From: Candidatus Microbacterium phytovorans
Lineage (GTDB): Bacteria; Actinomycetota; Actinomycetes; Actinomycetales; Microbacteriaceae
DNA: 64,000 nucleotides
Assembly (NCBI GenBank): GCA_029202445.1
Contig: CP119321.1
Span: forward strand, 2,666,001 to 2,730,000
Direction: 5' to 3'
Below the pieces are notes generated by a model that worked only from the letters and a program-made list of their open reading frames with translations, was not told the DNA's origin and did no database searches. The translations under genes were made by a program, and so were the position numbers. Below are positions 1 to 7,876 of this stretch, piece after piece (position 1 is the stretch's first letter; each line of letters starts with the position of its first letter).

Positions 1-450
1 GTGCCAGAGACTTGTGAGGGATTCCTCCCCGCCGCATCGATCACTGATGCTCTCGACGAGACGTGGTACGACAGCGGAGAGCCGGTCGGTCCCGCGACGG
101 AGCTCCCTGGCCCTTCGGCGCGCGCGGCGGCGGAGGAGGCGGCGACGGCACTCTCCTGCCGCTGGTGGCCTGAGTCGGCCACCGAGGGCTATCTGCTCGG
201 TTACGCCTTCCTGCTCGACGACTCGACGCGGGACGGCCTGATCGATGCTCTCGGGTCCGCGTCGACGTACGAGGCGATCACGATCGTGGGCGCCGACGCC
301 GGCTTCTTCACGTCCGAGGTGCGCGGCGACCTGCGCCACAGCACGGTCTACGCCTTCGTCGGGGACGTCTGGATCGCGCTGGTCGGTCCGTTGTTCGAGG
401 AGACGCTCGTGAACTTCGCGGAGGAAGCGATCGCAGGCGTCGCCGCCTGA
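1..450 (+). CDS. Putative lipoprotein, 5'-truncated by window edge (paralog 1 of 3)
   Basis: I do not recognise the family. The visible part is a roughly 145-residue globular domain that aligns along its whole length with the gene at 539-1201: an early CEGFLP (CEALLP in the paralog), WYDS, LPGPSAR, CRWWPE, YLLGYAF, a GADA motif and YAFVGDVWI near the end. The GTG at base 1 falls where the paralog still has its Ser/Pro/Thr linker, so the signal peptide and lipobox should lie upstream of the window and this start is probably not real. Two conserved cysteines could form a disulfide in the exported protein. It heads a row of three tandem paralogs on the same strand, which suggests local duplication. 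Function unknown; probably outside the membrane. Confidence 0.75.
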   Translation: MPETCEGFLPAASITDALDETWYDSGEPVGPATELPGPSARAAAEEAATALSCRWWPESATEGYLLGYAFLLDDSTRDGLIDALGSASTYEAITIVGADAGFFTSEVRGDLRHSTVYAFVGDVWIALVGPLFEETLVNFAEEAIAGVAA

Positions 451-525
451 GCCGGTCGACCTCGCCGGGCGCGGGAGCGCGTCGCAACCGCGTGGGCGGC
501 GGGTGCGGCAGTCGCCGCGACCCCC

Positions 526-531
526 TAGGCT
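526..531 (+). promoter_or_regulatory. -10 box of leaderless promoter
   Basis: TAGGCT followed by a 7-nt spacer and the ATG at 539, with no Shine-Dalgarno between. This fits the actinobacterial leaderless pattern. No clear -35 is visible. Confidence 0.5.
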
Positions 532-538
532 GGCGCGC

Positions 539-1201
539 ATGGGCTTCCGCGCACGCAGCCTCGCGCTGCTGGCCGTGGCCACTGCGGCTCTGGGGGGATG
601 CACCGCGGTGAGCGATCCGGCGAGTTCGGCACCCCCCGCGAGTACGGCGTCGTCGCCGGCCGTCGTCGACCCGTCGCCGTCGTCGTCGCCATCGCCGTCG
701 CCGTCGATGTCGCCGACACCCACGCCCACGCCGGTCACGGCGACGACGCCGGCTTCCTGCGAGGCGCTGCTGCCGGTCGCATTCGTAAGCGAGACCGAGG
801 GGGAGGCCTGGTACGACTCCGCACAACCGGTCGATGCGGCCTCCTCCCTCCCCGGACCGAGCGCGCGGGAAGCCGCGGCCGTGGCCGACAAGGCGTTGGC
901 GTGCCGGTGGTGGCCGGAACGCGCGACGGAGAACTATCTGCTCGGGTACGCCTTCGAGTTGGATGCCGGAACGCGCGCGACGCTCGTTCGCGACCTCGAA
1001 CGTGCCGCGAGCTACTCCGACGTCGAGATCGAAGGTGCCGACGCGGCGTTCTCGGCCGCGGGGCCTCGCGGCGAGGTCGCGCGGAACACGTTGTACGCGT
1101 TCGTCGGCGATGTTTGGATCGTGTTGATCGCGCCGGCGACACCGATCGTGCTCTCGGTGTTCGCTGAGGAGGCGGTGGCGGGGGCGCTCGCCGCGGGCTG
1201 A
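539..1201 (+). CDS. Putative lipoprotein, paralog 2 of 3
   Basis: A 220-residue exported protein. Residues 1-20 form a signal peptide ending in a lipobox (LGGC), followed by a low-complexity Ser/Pro/Thr linker to about residue 65, and then a domain sharing CEALL, WYDS, LPGPSAR, CRWWPE, YLLGYAF and YAFVGDVWI with its two neighbours. I chose the ATG at 539 because the signal peptide begins there and TAGGCT lies 7 nt upstream; an in-frame ATG at 503 would put 12 charged residues before the signal. The linker probably lets the domain stand off the membrane or extend into the peptidoglycan. Function unknown; a substrate-binding or cell-wall role is only a guess. Family resemblance to neighbours is certain, biological role not. 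Confidence 0.85.
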   Translation: MGFRARSLALLAVATAALGGCTAVSDPASSAPPASTASSPAVVDPSPSSSPSPSPSMSPTPTPTPVTATTPASCEALLPVAFVSETEGEAWYDSAQPVDAASSLPGPSAREAAAVADKALACRWWPERATENYLLGYAFELDAGTRATLVRDLERAASYSDVEIEGADAAFSAAGPRGEVARNTLYAFVGDVWIVLIAPATPIVLSVFAEEAVAGALAAG

Positions 1202-1257
1202 CCGAGCGTTCCGGACGGAGCGCGGAACGCCTCCCGCTGACTCGACAGCACCGGACG

Positions 1258-1263
1258 TAGGAT
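1258..1263 (+). promoter_or_regulatory. -10 box of leaderless promoter
   Basis: TAGGAT, 6-nt spacer, then the ATG at 1270. Same arrangement as in front of the preceding paralog, so each copy seems to have its own promoter. Confidence 0.5.
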
Positions 1264-1269
1264 CGGCGC

Positions 1270-1986
1270 ATGGCCCCCCGGTCCTTCGTGTCGCTCACCG
1301 CGCTCGCGGCTTCTCTTGCGCTCGCGCTGACGGCGTGCGTCCCGGAGCCTCCGACGACAGATCCGACGAGCCCCGCGCCGACCGCCTCGTCACCGGGAAC
1401 CGCGTCGCCCACGGGCTCGGTGCCGTCCGGGTCGCCGATGCCGACGGCATCCCCGTCTGCGACGTCGACCGCCCCCGCGACTCCCACGCCGACGCCGACG
1501 GCATCCACCGATCCGGGTACGCCGTCGCGCGTGGTGCTGCCCGCCTGCGCGAATCTGCTGCCCCTGTCGACCGTGCACGCCCTCTTCGGCGACGCGGCCG
1601 AACCGCTGGATGCCGGGGGCACCGCCGCCGATCGGATGCCGGGACCGCGGGCCGCCGAAGCGGCTCGGAGCGCGCGGCAGACGGTCGTGTGCTCGTGGGG
1701 CATCCCGTTCTCCGACGGCGGGTTCAGCGTCGTCGCGGCGGAACTCTCGACGGCGTCGCGGGACTCGCTGCTGGCGTCGCTGCGCGGCTCGTCGTCGTAC
1801 CGGGCGACGCGCATCGACGGCGCGACGGCGTTCACGCACTCGGAGGAGAGCGAGTTCGGCACGATCGGCGTCGTCTACGTCTTCACGGGCCGCGTGTGGA
1901 TCACGGTCACGGGCACGCTCACGATCGACACCGGTCGCGAGTTCGCCGCATCGGCGCTCGACGCCGTCCGCGCCGCCAACTCCTGA
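1270..1986 (+). CDS. Putative lipoprotein, paralog 3 of 3
   Basis: A 238-residue protein with a signal peptide and lipobox (LTAC, Cys at about residue 23), a long Ser/Thr/Pro/Ala-rich linker to about residue 85, and a domain starting at PACANLLP. It is the most diverged of the three tandem paralogs: the CRWWPE region has become CSWGIPF and WYDS is lost, but the two-cysteine spacing, the MPGPRAAEAA stretch and the terminal YVFTGRVWITV strand are kept. It is predicted to be lipid-anchored outside the membrane. Function unknown. The divergence suggests the duplication is old or that the copies have specialised. Confidence 0.85.
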   Translation: MAPRSFVSLTALAASLALALTACVPEPPTTDPTSPAPTASSPGTASPTGSVPSGSPMPTASPSATSTAPATPTPTPTASTDPGTPSRVVLPACANLLPLSTVHALFGDAAEPLDAGGTAADRMPGPRAAEAARSARQTVVCSWGIPFSDGGFSVVAAELSTASRDSLLASLRGSSSYRATRIDGATAFTHSEESEFGTIGVVYVFTGRVWITVTGTLTIDTGREFAASALDAVRAANS

Positions 1987-2061
1987 CGCGGCCTGCCTCC
2001 GACGCCGCCTGCTGCGGCTGCCCGCTAAGCCGCGCGAACGGCCGCGCACACGGCGCCGCGT

Positions 2062-3117
2062 TCAGAACAGCATCGCGGGCGCCGGCGGAGCAGCCCCCGA
2101 TCCGGATGCCGTCACCCGCACCGGCATCATCCGTGATGGTCGGGGTGTGTCGTCGTCCTCCGCGCCTCCGGTGAGCCCGTGCCGCCGCAGAAGCGGCCGC
2201 ACCCGCGCCGACAGCAGCTTCCGATACCCGACCGGGGCGGACACCGATGCGCCGGGGTAGAGACCCCGGTACCGCGGCAGCAGATCGGGGCGCTCCCGCT
2301 CCAGCCACCCCCAGAACCACTCCTTCGCGCCGGGGCGGAGGTGCAGCGCCCCGAACACGACCCGACGGGCACCGGCATCCTTCAGCTGGCGTAGCGCGTC
2401 GTCGATCGTTGCGGCGTCGTCGGTCAGATGCGGCAGCAGCGGCATGAGGAACACGGTGGGCCGGAAGCCCGCGTCGCTCGCCGCCCGCACCGTCTCGACC
2501 CGGGCGCGGAAGCTCGGCGCCCCGGGCTCGAGCGACTCGCGCAGCGCGTCGTGGCTGATCGCGATCGACATCGACAGGTGCACGTCGACGACCGTCGCCG
2601 CCTCGGCCAGGGCGGGGAGATCCCGGCGCAGGAGGGTGCCCTTCGTCAGCACCGAGAAGGGCGTGCCGCTCTCGGCGAGGGCGGCGACGATGCCCGGCAT
2701 CAGTCGGTAGCGGCCCTCGGCGCGCTGGTACGGGTCGGTGTTGGTGCCGAGGGCGACGTGCTCGCGGGCCCACCCGGGTCGCGCGAGTTCGCGGCTCAGC
2801 ACCTCCACGACGTTGGTCTTCACGACGATCTCGCGGTCGAAGTCTGCCCCGGAATCGAAGTCGAGGTACTCGTGGGTGCGGCGGGCGAAGCAGTAGACGC
2901 AGGCATGACTGCAGCCGCGATAGGGGTTCACCGTCCAGTCGAACGGCATCGCCGACGGGCCCGGAACGTGGTTGAGGGCGGACTTGGCGAGCACTTCGTG
3001 GAAGGTCATGCCGGCGAACTCGGGCGTGGTCACGCTGCGCACGAGCCCGCCCACCGATTCGAGCCCCGGGAGCGCGTTCGCGTCGACGGCGCCGATCTCC
3101 TGCCCCTGCCACCTCAT
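2062..3117 (-). CDS. Radical SAM protein, Rv2578c type
   Basis: A 351-residue cytoplasmic protein with the CxxxCxxC cluster motif (CSHACVYC, near residue 72) that binds the 4Fe-4S cluster used to cleave S-adenosylmethionine. It is preceded by NPYRGC and followed by ARRTHEYL, the hallmark surroundings of the Rv2578c / SplB-like group of actinobacterial radical SAM proteins. Substrate unknown in that group. I prefer the ATG at 3117, which has GGGGGTGA 4-5 nt upstream, over an in-frame ATG at 3147. The gene is transcribed away from the VanY-type gene at 3237, with about 120 nt between them, and converges on the third lipoprotein gene. The C-terminal 40 residues are Ser/Pro/Arg-rich and probably flexible. 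Confidence 0.85.
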   Translation of the reverse strand: MRWQGQEIGAVDANALPGLESVGGLVRSVTTPEFAGMTFHEVLAKSALNHVPGPSAMPFDWTVNPYRGCSHACVYCFARRTHEYLDFDSGADFDREIVVKTNVVEVLSRELARPGWAREHVALGTNTDPYQRAEGRYRLMPGIVAALAESGTPFSVLTKGTLLRRDLPALAEAATVVDVHLSMSIAISHDALRESLEPGAPSFRARVETVRAASDAGFRPTVFLMPLLPHLTDDAATIDDALRQLKDAGARRVVFGALHLRPGAKEWFWGWLERERPDLLPRYRGLYPGASVSAPVGYRKLLSARVRPLLRRHGLTGGAEDDDTPRPSRMMPVRVTASGSGAAPPAPAMLF

Positions 3118-3224
3118 GTCGTCACCCCCGGCTATACAGGGGAACATATCTACGAGAGTGAGTCAAGACATGGATCGCGACAGTCGAACACACGAGGATG
3201 CCGGGGGTCGGCGTCGAGCCGGGG

Positions 3225-3230
3225 GAGAAT
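3225..3230 (+). promoter_or_regulatory. -10-like box before VanY-type gene
   Basis: GAGAAT, 6-nt spacer, GTG at 3237. Either a leaderless promoter or, alternatively, GGGGGAG at 3221-3227 acts as a ribosome-binding site. Confidence 0.35.
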
Positions 3231-3236
3231 GGGGTC

Positions 3237-4214
3237 GTGCCCCCCGCTCACTCCTCCTCGCGTCGGGAGAACCGCGTCTCGCGTCGGGTGCGGCTGGCCC
3301 GCCGTCGGGCCGTCGCGATCGTGCTGGTGCTCGTCGTCGTCGGGGTTGCCGCGTACCTGCTCACGCGGCCCGGCGTTGCCGAGGCGGATGGCGCCGGAGA
3401 TCCGCCCTCCGCACCCAGCAGCCCCGTGGCGACCCCCGAGCCCGAGCAGCCCTCGGCGACCCCCTCGCCGACGCCCACGGCAGAGCCGGCGGTGTGCGAC
3501 GACCCCGCTCTCATCGACGCCCTCGACAACGGATCGGATGCCGACGTCATCGCCGCCGTCGGCGGTGGTGACGCGTTCCGTGAGGTCGTGGCATCCGGCG
3601 CCGCCCCCTGCATCGACCTGACCGACGCGACGCGCACCTGGGTCGTGGTCAACAAGCGCAACGCGCTCGACCCCATCGACTACTGGCCGACGCCGCAGGC
3701 GCAGCCGGACGGCATCCGTGTCGTGTCGGGCGGCGGGTGGCTGCGTGCCGACGCGGCAGCCGCGCTGGACGAGCTCGCGGCGGCGATCGTCGCGGACGGG
3801 GTGGGCACTCTCGGGGTCGACAGCGCGTTCCGCCCGTACGCGTTCCAGGTCGACCTCTACAACGGCTACGTCGCCTCCCGCGGACAGGCCGCGGCCGACC
3901 TGCGCAGCGCACGCCCCGGTCACAGCGAGCACCAGACCGGGCTCGCCGTCGACGTCGTCGCGTGCGACAACGGCTGCGGCTCGCACGACGGGTTCAAGGG
4001 CACCGCGCACGCGCAATGGCTCGTCGACAACGCGTGGCGGTACGGGTTCGTGGTGCGGTACGAAGACGGTCAGACCGACGTCACCGGATACTCGTGGGAG
4101 CCGTGGCACCTGCGCTACCTCGGCCCGGAACTCGCCGTCGCCTACCACGACGGGGGATACCGCACCCTGGAAGGTTTCTTCGGGCTGCCCGCCGCGCCCG
4201 ACTACGACTCCTGA
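3237..4214 (+). CDS. Membrane-anchored D-alanyl-D-alanine carboxypeptidase, VanY/M15B family
   Basis: This Zn-dependent peptidase trims the terminal D-Ala of peptidoglycan peptides outside the membrane. From the GTG at 3237 it is 325 residues: an Arg-rich N-terminus, one membrane segment (about residues 26-45), a Pro/Ser/Thr/Ala linker to about 85, and a C-terminal VanY domain. The M15B metal motif is present as SEHQTGLAVD (about residues 229-238), and the distal zinc ligand as EPWHLRY (about 287). SAFRPYAFQ upstream is the usual substrate-side motif. The upstream ATG at 3198 would add 13 residues; GTG is preferred because of the GAGAAT box and spacing. It is a single gene, followed after 71 nt by the acyl-CoA dehydrogenase. 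Confidence 0.88.
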   Translation: MPPAHSSSRRENRVSRRVRLARRRAVAIVLVLVVVGVAAYLLTRPGVAEADGAGDPPSAPSSPVATPEPEQPSATPSPTPTAEPAVCDDPALIDALDNGSDADVIAAVGGGDAFREVVASGAAPCIDLTDATRTWVVVNKRNALDPIDYWPTPQAQPDGIRVVSGGGWLRADAAAALDELAAAIVADGVGTLGVDSAFRPYAFQVDLYNGYVASRGQAAADLRSARPGHSEHQTGLAVDVVACDNGCGSHDGFKGTAHAQWLVDNAWRYGFVVRYEDGQTDVTGYSWEPWHLRYLGPELAVAYHDGGYRTLEGFFGLPAAPDYDS

Positions 4215-4285
4215 AACCCAGTACCATGGATGCCGGGATGCGATCCCACCCCTGCGACACTCGAGGATGAGAGGACGGGCGCACC

Positions 4286-5449
4286 ATGGAGCGCGACATC
4301 TACGACGAGGACCACGAGGCGTTCCGCGACGTCGTGAAGGAGTTCTGCAAGCGCTACGTCACCAACGAGGCGCGCGAGAAGTGGGATGCCGACGGCGAAG
4401 TCGACCGGGCCACGATGCGCGCCGCGGGTGACGCCGGGATCATCGGGCTCAGCGTGCCGGAGGAGTTCGGCGGCGCCGGGATGCTGCAGGACTACCGCTT
4501 CCGCGCGGTCGTAAACGAAGAAGTCATCCGCGCCGGTGCCGGATCGCTCGCCGGTGCCTTCGGCATCCAGGACGACCTCGCCATCCCGTACCTCGTTCAC
4601 ATGGGCACGCAGGCACAGAAGGAGAAGTGGCTGCCCGGGATGGCGACCGGCGAGATCCTCGGCGCCCTCGCGATGACCGAACCCGGTGCCGGCTCCGACC
4701 TCCGCGGCATCAAGACGACGGCGAAGAAGGTCGACGGCGGCTACCTCGTCAACGGCGCGAAGACGTTCATCTCGTCGGGCAAGACCGCCGACATGATCGT
4801 GACGTTCGTGAAGACCGGCGAGGGCAACCGTCCCGACGCGTTCTCGCTGCTGATCATCGAGAACGGCATGGAAGGCTTCGACCACGGCAAGAAGCTGCAC
4901 AAGATGGGCTTCCAGGGGCACGACACCGCCGAGCTCTCGTTCAGCGACGTGTTCGTTCCCGAGGAGAACCTCATCAGCGGCACCGAGGGCCAGGGCTTCG
5001 TGCAGCTCATGATGAACCTGCCGCTGGAGCGCCTGTCGATCGGCGTGGCCGGAGCGGCCGCGGCATCCGCTGCCCTGGAGTGGACGCTCGCGTACACGAA
5101 GGACCGCGAGGCGTTCGGTGAGCGGATCATCGACTTCCAGAACAGCCGCTTCCAGATGGCCGACGTCGCCACGACCGTCGATGCCCTGTGGGCCTACATC
5201 GACCGCGCCCTCAAGGCGTACGCCGAAGGCAAGCTCACGGCGGAAGAGGCCGCGAAGGTGAAGTTCTGGGCCACCGAGCGGGAGTGGGACGTGCTCGACA
5301 CGTGCGTGCAGCTGCACGGCGGCTACGGCTACATCACCGAGTACCCGATCGCGCGCGCGTTCCTCGACGCCCGCGTGCACCGCATCTACGGCGGCACGAA
5401 CGAGATCATGCGGGAGATCGTCGGGCGCCAGCTCGCCGGGAAGCGCTGA
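4286..5449 (+). CDS. Acyl-CoA dehydrogenase
   Basis: FAD flavoprotein of 387 residues, the normal family length, which introduces the alpha,beta double bond into acyl-CoA for fatty acid or branched-chain catabolism and passes electrons to ETF. The family signatures are clear: MTEPGAGSDL, the helix-G segment LPLERLSIG, the arginine segment KDREAFGERI, and the C-terminal GGYGYITEYPIARAFLDARV followed by IYGGTNEIMREIV. The loop that carries the base Glu in short/medium-chain enzymes reads YGGT here. The Glu of LPLERL occupies the position used as base in long-chain and isovaleryl-CoA dehydrogenases, so a long-chain or branched substrate is more likely. The ATG at 4286 follows AGAGGA by about 11 nt. 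No other beta-oxidation gene is adjacent. Confidence 0.9.
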   Translation: MERDIYDEDHEAFRDVVKEFCKRYVTNEAREKWDADGEVDRATMRAAGDAGIIGLSVPEEFGGAGMLQDYRFRAVVNEEVIRAGAGSLAGAFGIQDDLAIPYLVHMGTQAQKEKWLPGMATGEILGALAMTEPGAGSDLRGIKTTAKKVDGGYLVNGAKTFISSGKTADMIVTFVKTGEGNRPDAFSLLIIENGMEGFDHGKKLHKMGFQGHDTAELSFSDVFVPEENLISGTEGQGFVQLMMNLPLERLSIGVAGAAAASAALEWTLAYTKDREAFGERIIDFQNSRFQMADVATTVDALWAYIDRALKAYAEGKLTAEEAAKVKFWATEREWDVLDTCVQLHGGYGYITEYPIARAFLDARVHRIYGGTNEIMREIVGRQLAGKR

Positions 5450-5524
5450 CCGCGGTGGCGTTGTCGCAGCGGCCTTGCACGCGCGCTGGCGCGGTGTCAG
5501 CATCGGGGGCGTGGCTGACGCAGG

Positions 5525-5797
5525 GTGGGGAACCTCGACCTCGCCGTGCACGCCCTGTACGACGACTGCGTCGTCCTTCCCGACCCGGCGGCGTGCGTGC
5601 CGACATTGCTGACGAGTGACGAGGTCGACTCCTTCCGGCGACTCGACGACGCTTTCGGGCCGATGCTCGACGAGCTTGGTGATGTTGCCGACGACATCTA
5701 CCTCGCGGACCCGCGCTGGCCGGCGGTCGTCGAAGCGGCTCGAGCCGCACATGACATGATGCGCGCCACGGACGACAACCGGAGCAGCCGCCCGTAG
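5525..5797 (+). CDS. Small hypothetical protein
   Basis: Acidic, 90-residue, presumably cytoplasmic protein with GTG start. It has regularly spaced aromatic and acidic residues (ALYDDCVVLP, LADPRWPAVVEAAR) and reads as an all-alpha fold; I do not recognise a catalytic motif. The start is supported weakly: a GGTGGGG purine run overlaps it and no TAnnnT box is at the usual distance. Codon usage fits the genome (GAC, CTC, GCC), which favours a real gene over a chance frame. It lies 75 nt behind the acyl-CoA dehydrogenase on the same strand, so it could be cotranscribed. Function unknown. Confidence 0.55.
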   Translation: MGNLDLAVHALYDDCVVLPDPAACVPTLLTSDEVDSFRRLDDAFGPMLDELGDVADDIYLADPRWPAVVEAARAAHDMMRATDDNRSSRP

Positions 5798-5895
5798 CGT
5801 CGCGCAGCGGCGGGGGCCGCGCGTAGGCGCGAGGGATACAGGGGCGAGGAGCCCTCCCCGGAGCAGTTCACCCTGTTGGCGTCACGCTCTCGGCG

Positions 5896-5967
5896 CCCGC
5901 TTACAGGCAGAAGCGACCCCCGCGCCGCCCCGGCCGCCCGCGCGGCGCGGTTCTGCCTGTACGCGGG
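5896..5967. repeat. Dispersed palindromic element, copy A
   Basis: Left arm 5896-5912 and right arm 5951-5967 are 17-nt inverted repeats with one mismatch (arms CCCGCTTACAGGCAGAA and TTCTGCCTGTACGCGGG), with a GC-rich loop of about 38 nt. Sister copies lie at 13741, 19996, 53812 and 53965. The whole 5798-6214 interval (about 415 nt) has no convincing gene: it contains this element, the triple 10-bp repeat at 6109, and the promoter region of the following operon. A weakly similar ATACAGGGG...CCCTG stretch at 5836-5874 may be a decayed copy. Confidence 0.85.
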
Positions 5968-6108
5968 CCGGCTCGGCCGACACGTGACGCGGTTGCGGCG
6001 GCCTCGTGGACGTCACGGATACATGGTCGACCGGCCACGCCGGGGCGAACGGCCGCGGTGGCGAGCGCGTGACCCTGCAAACGCAACCACCTAAGCCCCG
6101 CCGCCGCA

Positions 6109-6138
6109 GATGACGTCGGATGACGGCGGATGAAGCCG
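6109..6138 (+). repeat. Three 10-bp direct repeats upstream of ABC importer operon
   Basis: GATGACGTCG, GATGACGGCG and GATGAAGCCG stand head to tail, about 40 nt before a possible -10 (TAACGT, 6177-6182) of the operon that starts at 6215. The helical-turn spacing would suit a regulator binding in tandem; this is inference only. Confidence 0.5.
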
Positions 6139-6176
6139 CGTAACGGATGCCGTCGGGCACCGCGCCAGCCCGCTCC

Positions 6177-6182
6177 TAACGT
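6177..6182 (+). promoter_or_regulatory. Possible -10 of importer operon
   Basis: TAACGT about 32 nt before the ATG at 6215. An AAGGAG ribosome-binding site at 6200-6205 supports a leadered transcript. No -35 consensus is seen. Confidence 0.3.
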
Positions 6183-6214
6183 GGGGGACTTCCACCCACC
6201 AAGGAGCAGCATCC

Positions 6215-7843
6215 ATGACCTCGCCCGCCCGCCGCGCGACCCTCGGCCTCGTCGCCGTCGTCGCCGCGATCTCCCTCGCCGCCTGCAGCAGCCCGTCCGG
6301 CAGCCCGCAGAATGCCGTCGCCGCCGGCGAGCCGGTCGTCGGCGGCACCCTCACGTTCCTCGAGTCGCAGGCGCCGACGTGCTTCTACGCCGGCGGCGGC
6401 GGGTTCTACCCGGTCGCGACGATCCTCAACCAGGTCGCCGACAAGCTCACCTACCAGGACCCCGAGACCCGCGAGATCTCGCCGTGGCTCGCGACCGATT
6501 GGGAGATCAACGCCGACGCGACCGAGTACGTCTTTCACCTGCGCGACGACGTCACCTTCTCCGACGGCACGCCGTTGGATGCCGCGACCGTCGCTCTCAA
6601 CTTCGACCACTTCGGTCTGGGCGACGAGGAACTGGGGCTCGCCGCCCAGGAGTTCGTCGCGAACTACGAGGCCTCCGAGGTCGTCGACGAGCACACGGTG
6701 AAGTTCACCTTCTCCGCCCCGACCCCCGGCTTCCTGCAGGCCACGTCGGTGGTGGGCTCGGCGATCGTCGCGAAGGCGACGGCCGAGCTGCCCTACGAGG
6801 AGCAGTGCCAGCTGGAGAACCTCGTCGCGACGGGCCCGTTCACCGTGGGCGACGTGGTGCCCGAGCAGCAGTACTCCCTCGCCGTGCGTGAGGACTACGA
6901 CTGGGCACCCGAGGTGTCGGAGCATCAGGGCCGGGCCTACCTCGATGCGATCGAGATCATCGTCACGCCGGAGGACAACGTCCGCACCGGCGCGCTGACG
7001 GCCGGCCAGGCCGACGCGATCCGCGCGGTGCAGGTGTACGACGCCGACGCGCTGGAGGCGTCGGGCAATGCGGTGCACTACGCGCCGACGAACGGCGTGA
7101 ACCCCCAGTTCGCGCTCCGCTGGACGAACCCGCTGCTGGCCGACCTCCGCGTGCGGCAGGCGCTGCAGAAGGCGACCGACACGGCGGCGATCGTCGACAC
7201 GATCTACCAGGGCAAGTTCGCGCAGGCGACGTCGGTGCTGAGCCGCGGCGCGACGGGGTACGTCGACCTGTCCGACAAGCTCGGCTACGACCCCGAGGCG
7301 GCGGCGGCGCTGCTCGACGAGGCGGGCTGGGTGCCCGGCGCCGACGGCATCCGCGAGAAGGACGGCCAGCGACTCGAGCTGGAGACCTGGGTGGCCGCGG
7401 TGTTCCCGCTCAACCAGCAGCTCGACGAGCTGGTGGCGGAGCAGTGGGAGAAGGTGGGCGTGAAGCTGAACATCGACACCCCGGATGCCGCGACCGCCAC
7501 GGCCGGTCAGAAGGATCCGCTGCAGCTTCCGGTGGCGATCACCCACGTCGGCCGGGTCGATCCGGATGTGCTGAAGAGCAACTTCCACAGCGCCTCGAAC
7601 CGCAACGCGCTGGTGTCGGACGACGACGTGCTCGACGGGCTGCTCGACGAGATCTCGACGCTCTCCTCGACCGAGGAGCGGTACGCGAAGGCGGCGGAGG
7701 TGCAGGAGTACCTCATCGACAACGCCTACACGATCCCGCTGTACGAGCTGCCGCAGACGTATGCGACGTCGGCGAAGACGCACGGGCTCACGTGGGAGCC
7801 GGTCGGCCGGGTCGTGCTCTACGACACCTGGCTGCAGCAGTAG
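6215..7843 (+). CDS. ABC transporter substrate-binding lipoprotein (peptide/nickel SBP_bac_5 family, KPN_01854 type)
   Basis: Extracytoplasmic solute receptor of 542 residues, the usual length for DppA/OppA-like proteins. Signal peptide with lipobox LAAC (Cys about residue 24), then family 5 features: GGTLTF at the mature start, LRDDVTFSDGTPLDA, the segment RVRQALQKATD, and the LLDEAGW repeat. It starts at an ATG with AAGGAG 9-10 nt upstream and opens a tightly coupled operon continuing with two permeases, a double ATPase, a luciferase-like oxidoreductase and two CMD/AhpD-type proteins. That association is the one used to define the KPN_01854 binding-protein subfamily (TIGR04028, as I remember it). 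The ligand is unknown; a peptide is not implied, since the partners are redox enzymes. Confidence 0.9.
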   Translation: MTSPARRATLGLVAVVAAISLAACSSPSGSPQNAVAAGEPVVGGTLTFLESQAPTCFYAGGGGFYPVATILNQVADKLTYQDPETREISPWLATDWEINADATEYVFHLRDDVTFSDGTPLDAATVALNFDHFGLGDEELGLAAQEFVANYEASEVVDEHTVKFTFSAPTPGFLQATSVVGSAIVAKATAELPYEEQCQLENLVATGPFTVGDVVPEQQYSLAVREDYDWAPEVSEHQGRAYLDAIEIIVTPEDNVRTGALTAGQADAIRAVQVYDADALEASGNAVHYAPTNGVNPQFALRWTNPLLADLRVRQALQKATDTAAIVDTIYQGKFAQATSVLSRGATGYVDLSDKLGYDPEAAAALLDEAGWVPGADGIREKDGQRLELETWVAAVFPLNQQLDELVAEQWEKVGVKLNIDTPDAATATAGQKDPLQLPVAITHVGRVDPDVLKSNFHSASNRNALVSDDDVLDGLLDEISTLSSTEERYAKAAEVQEYLIDNAYTIPLYELPQTYATSAKTHGLTWEPVGRVVLYDTWLQQ

Positions 7844-7876
7844 GTCGCGGACCACCGGGAGCAGGGAAAGGACATC

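Noticed and set aside
3120..3160. Further copy of the CCTGTA palindrome (CTATACAGGGGAAC)
   Set aside because: Only a left-arm-like stretch is present with no matching right arm within 100 nt.
5882..6212. Two small minus-strand open frames
   Set aside because: They run through the arms of palindromic element A, have an Arg-rich shadow composition and no start signals.
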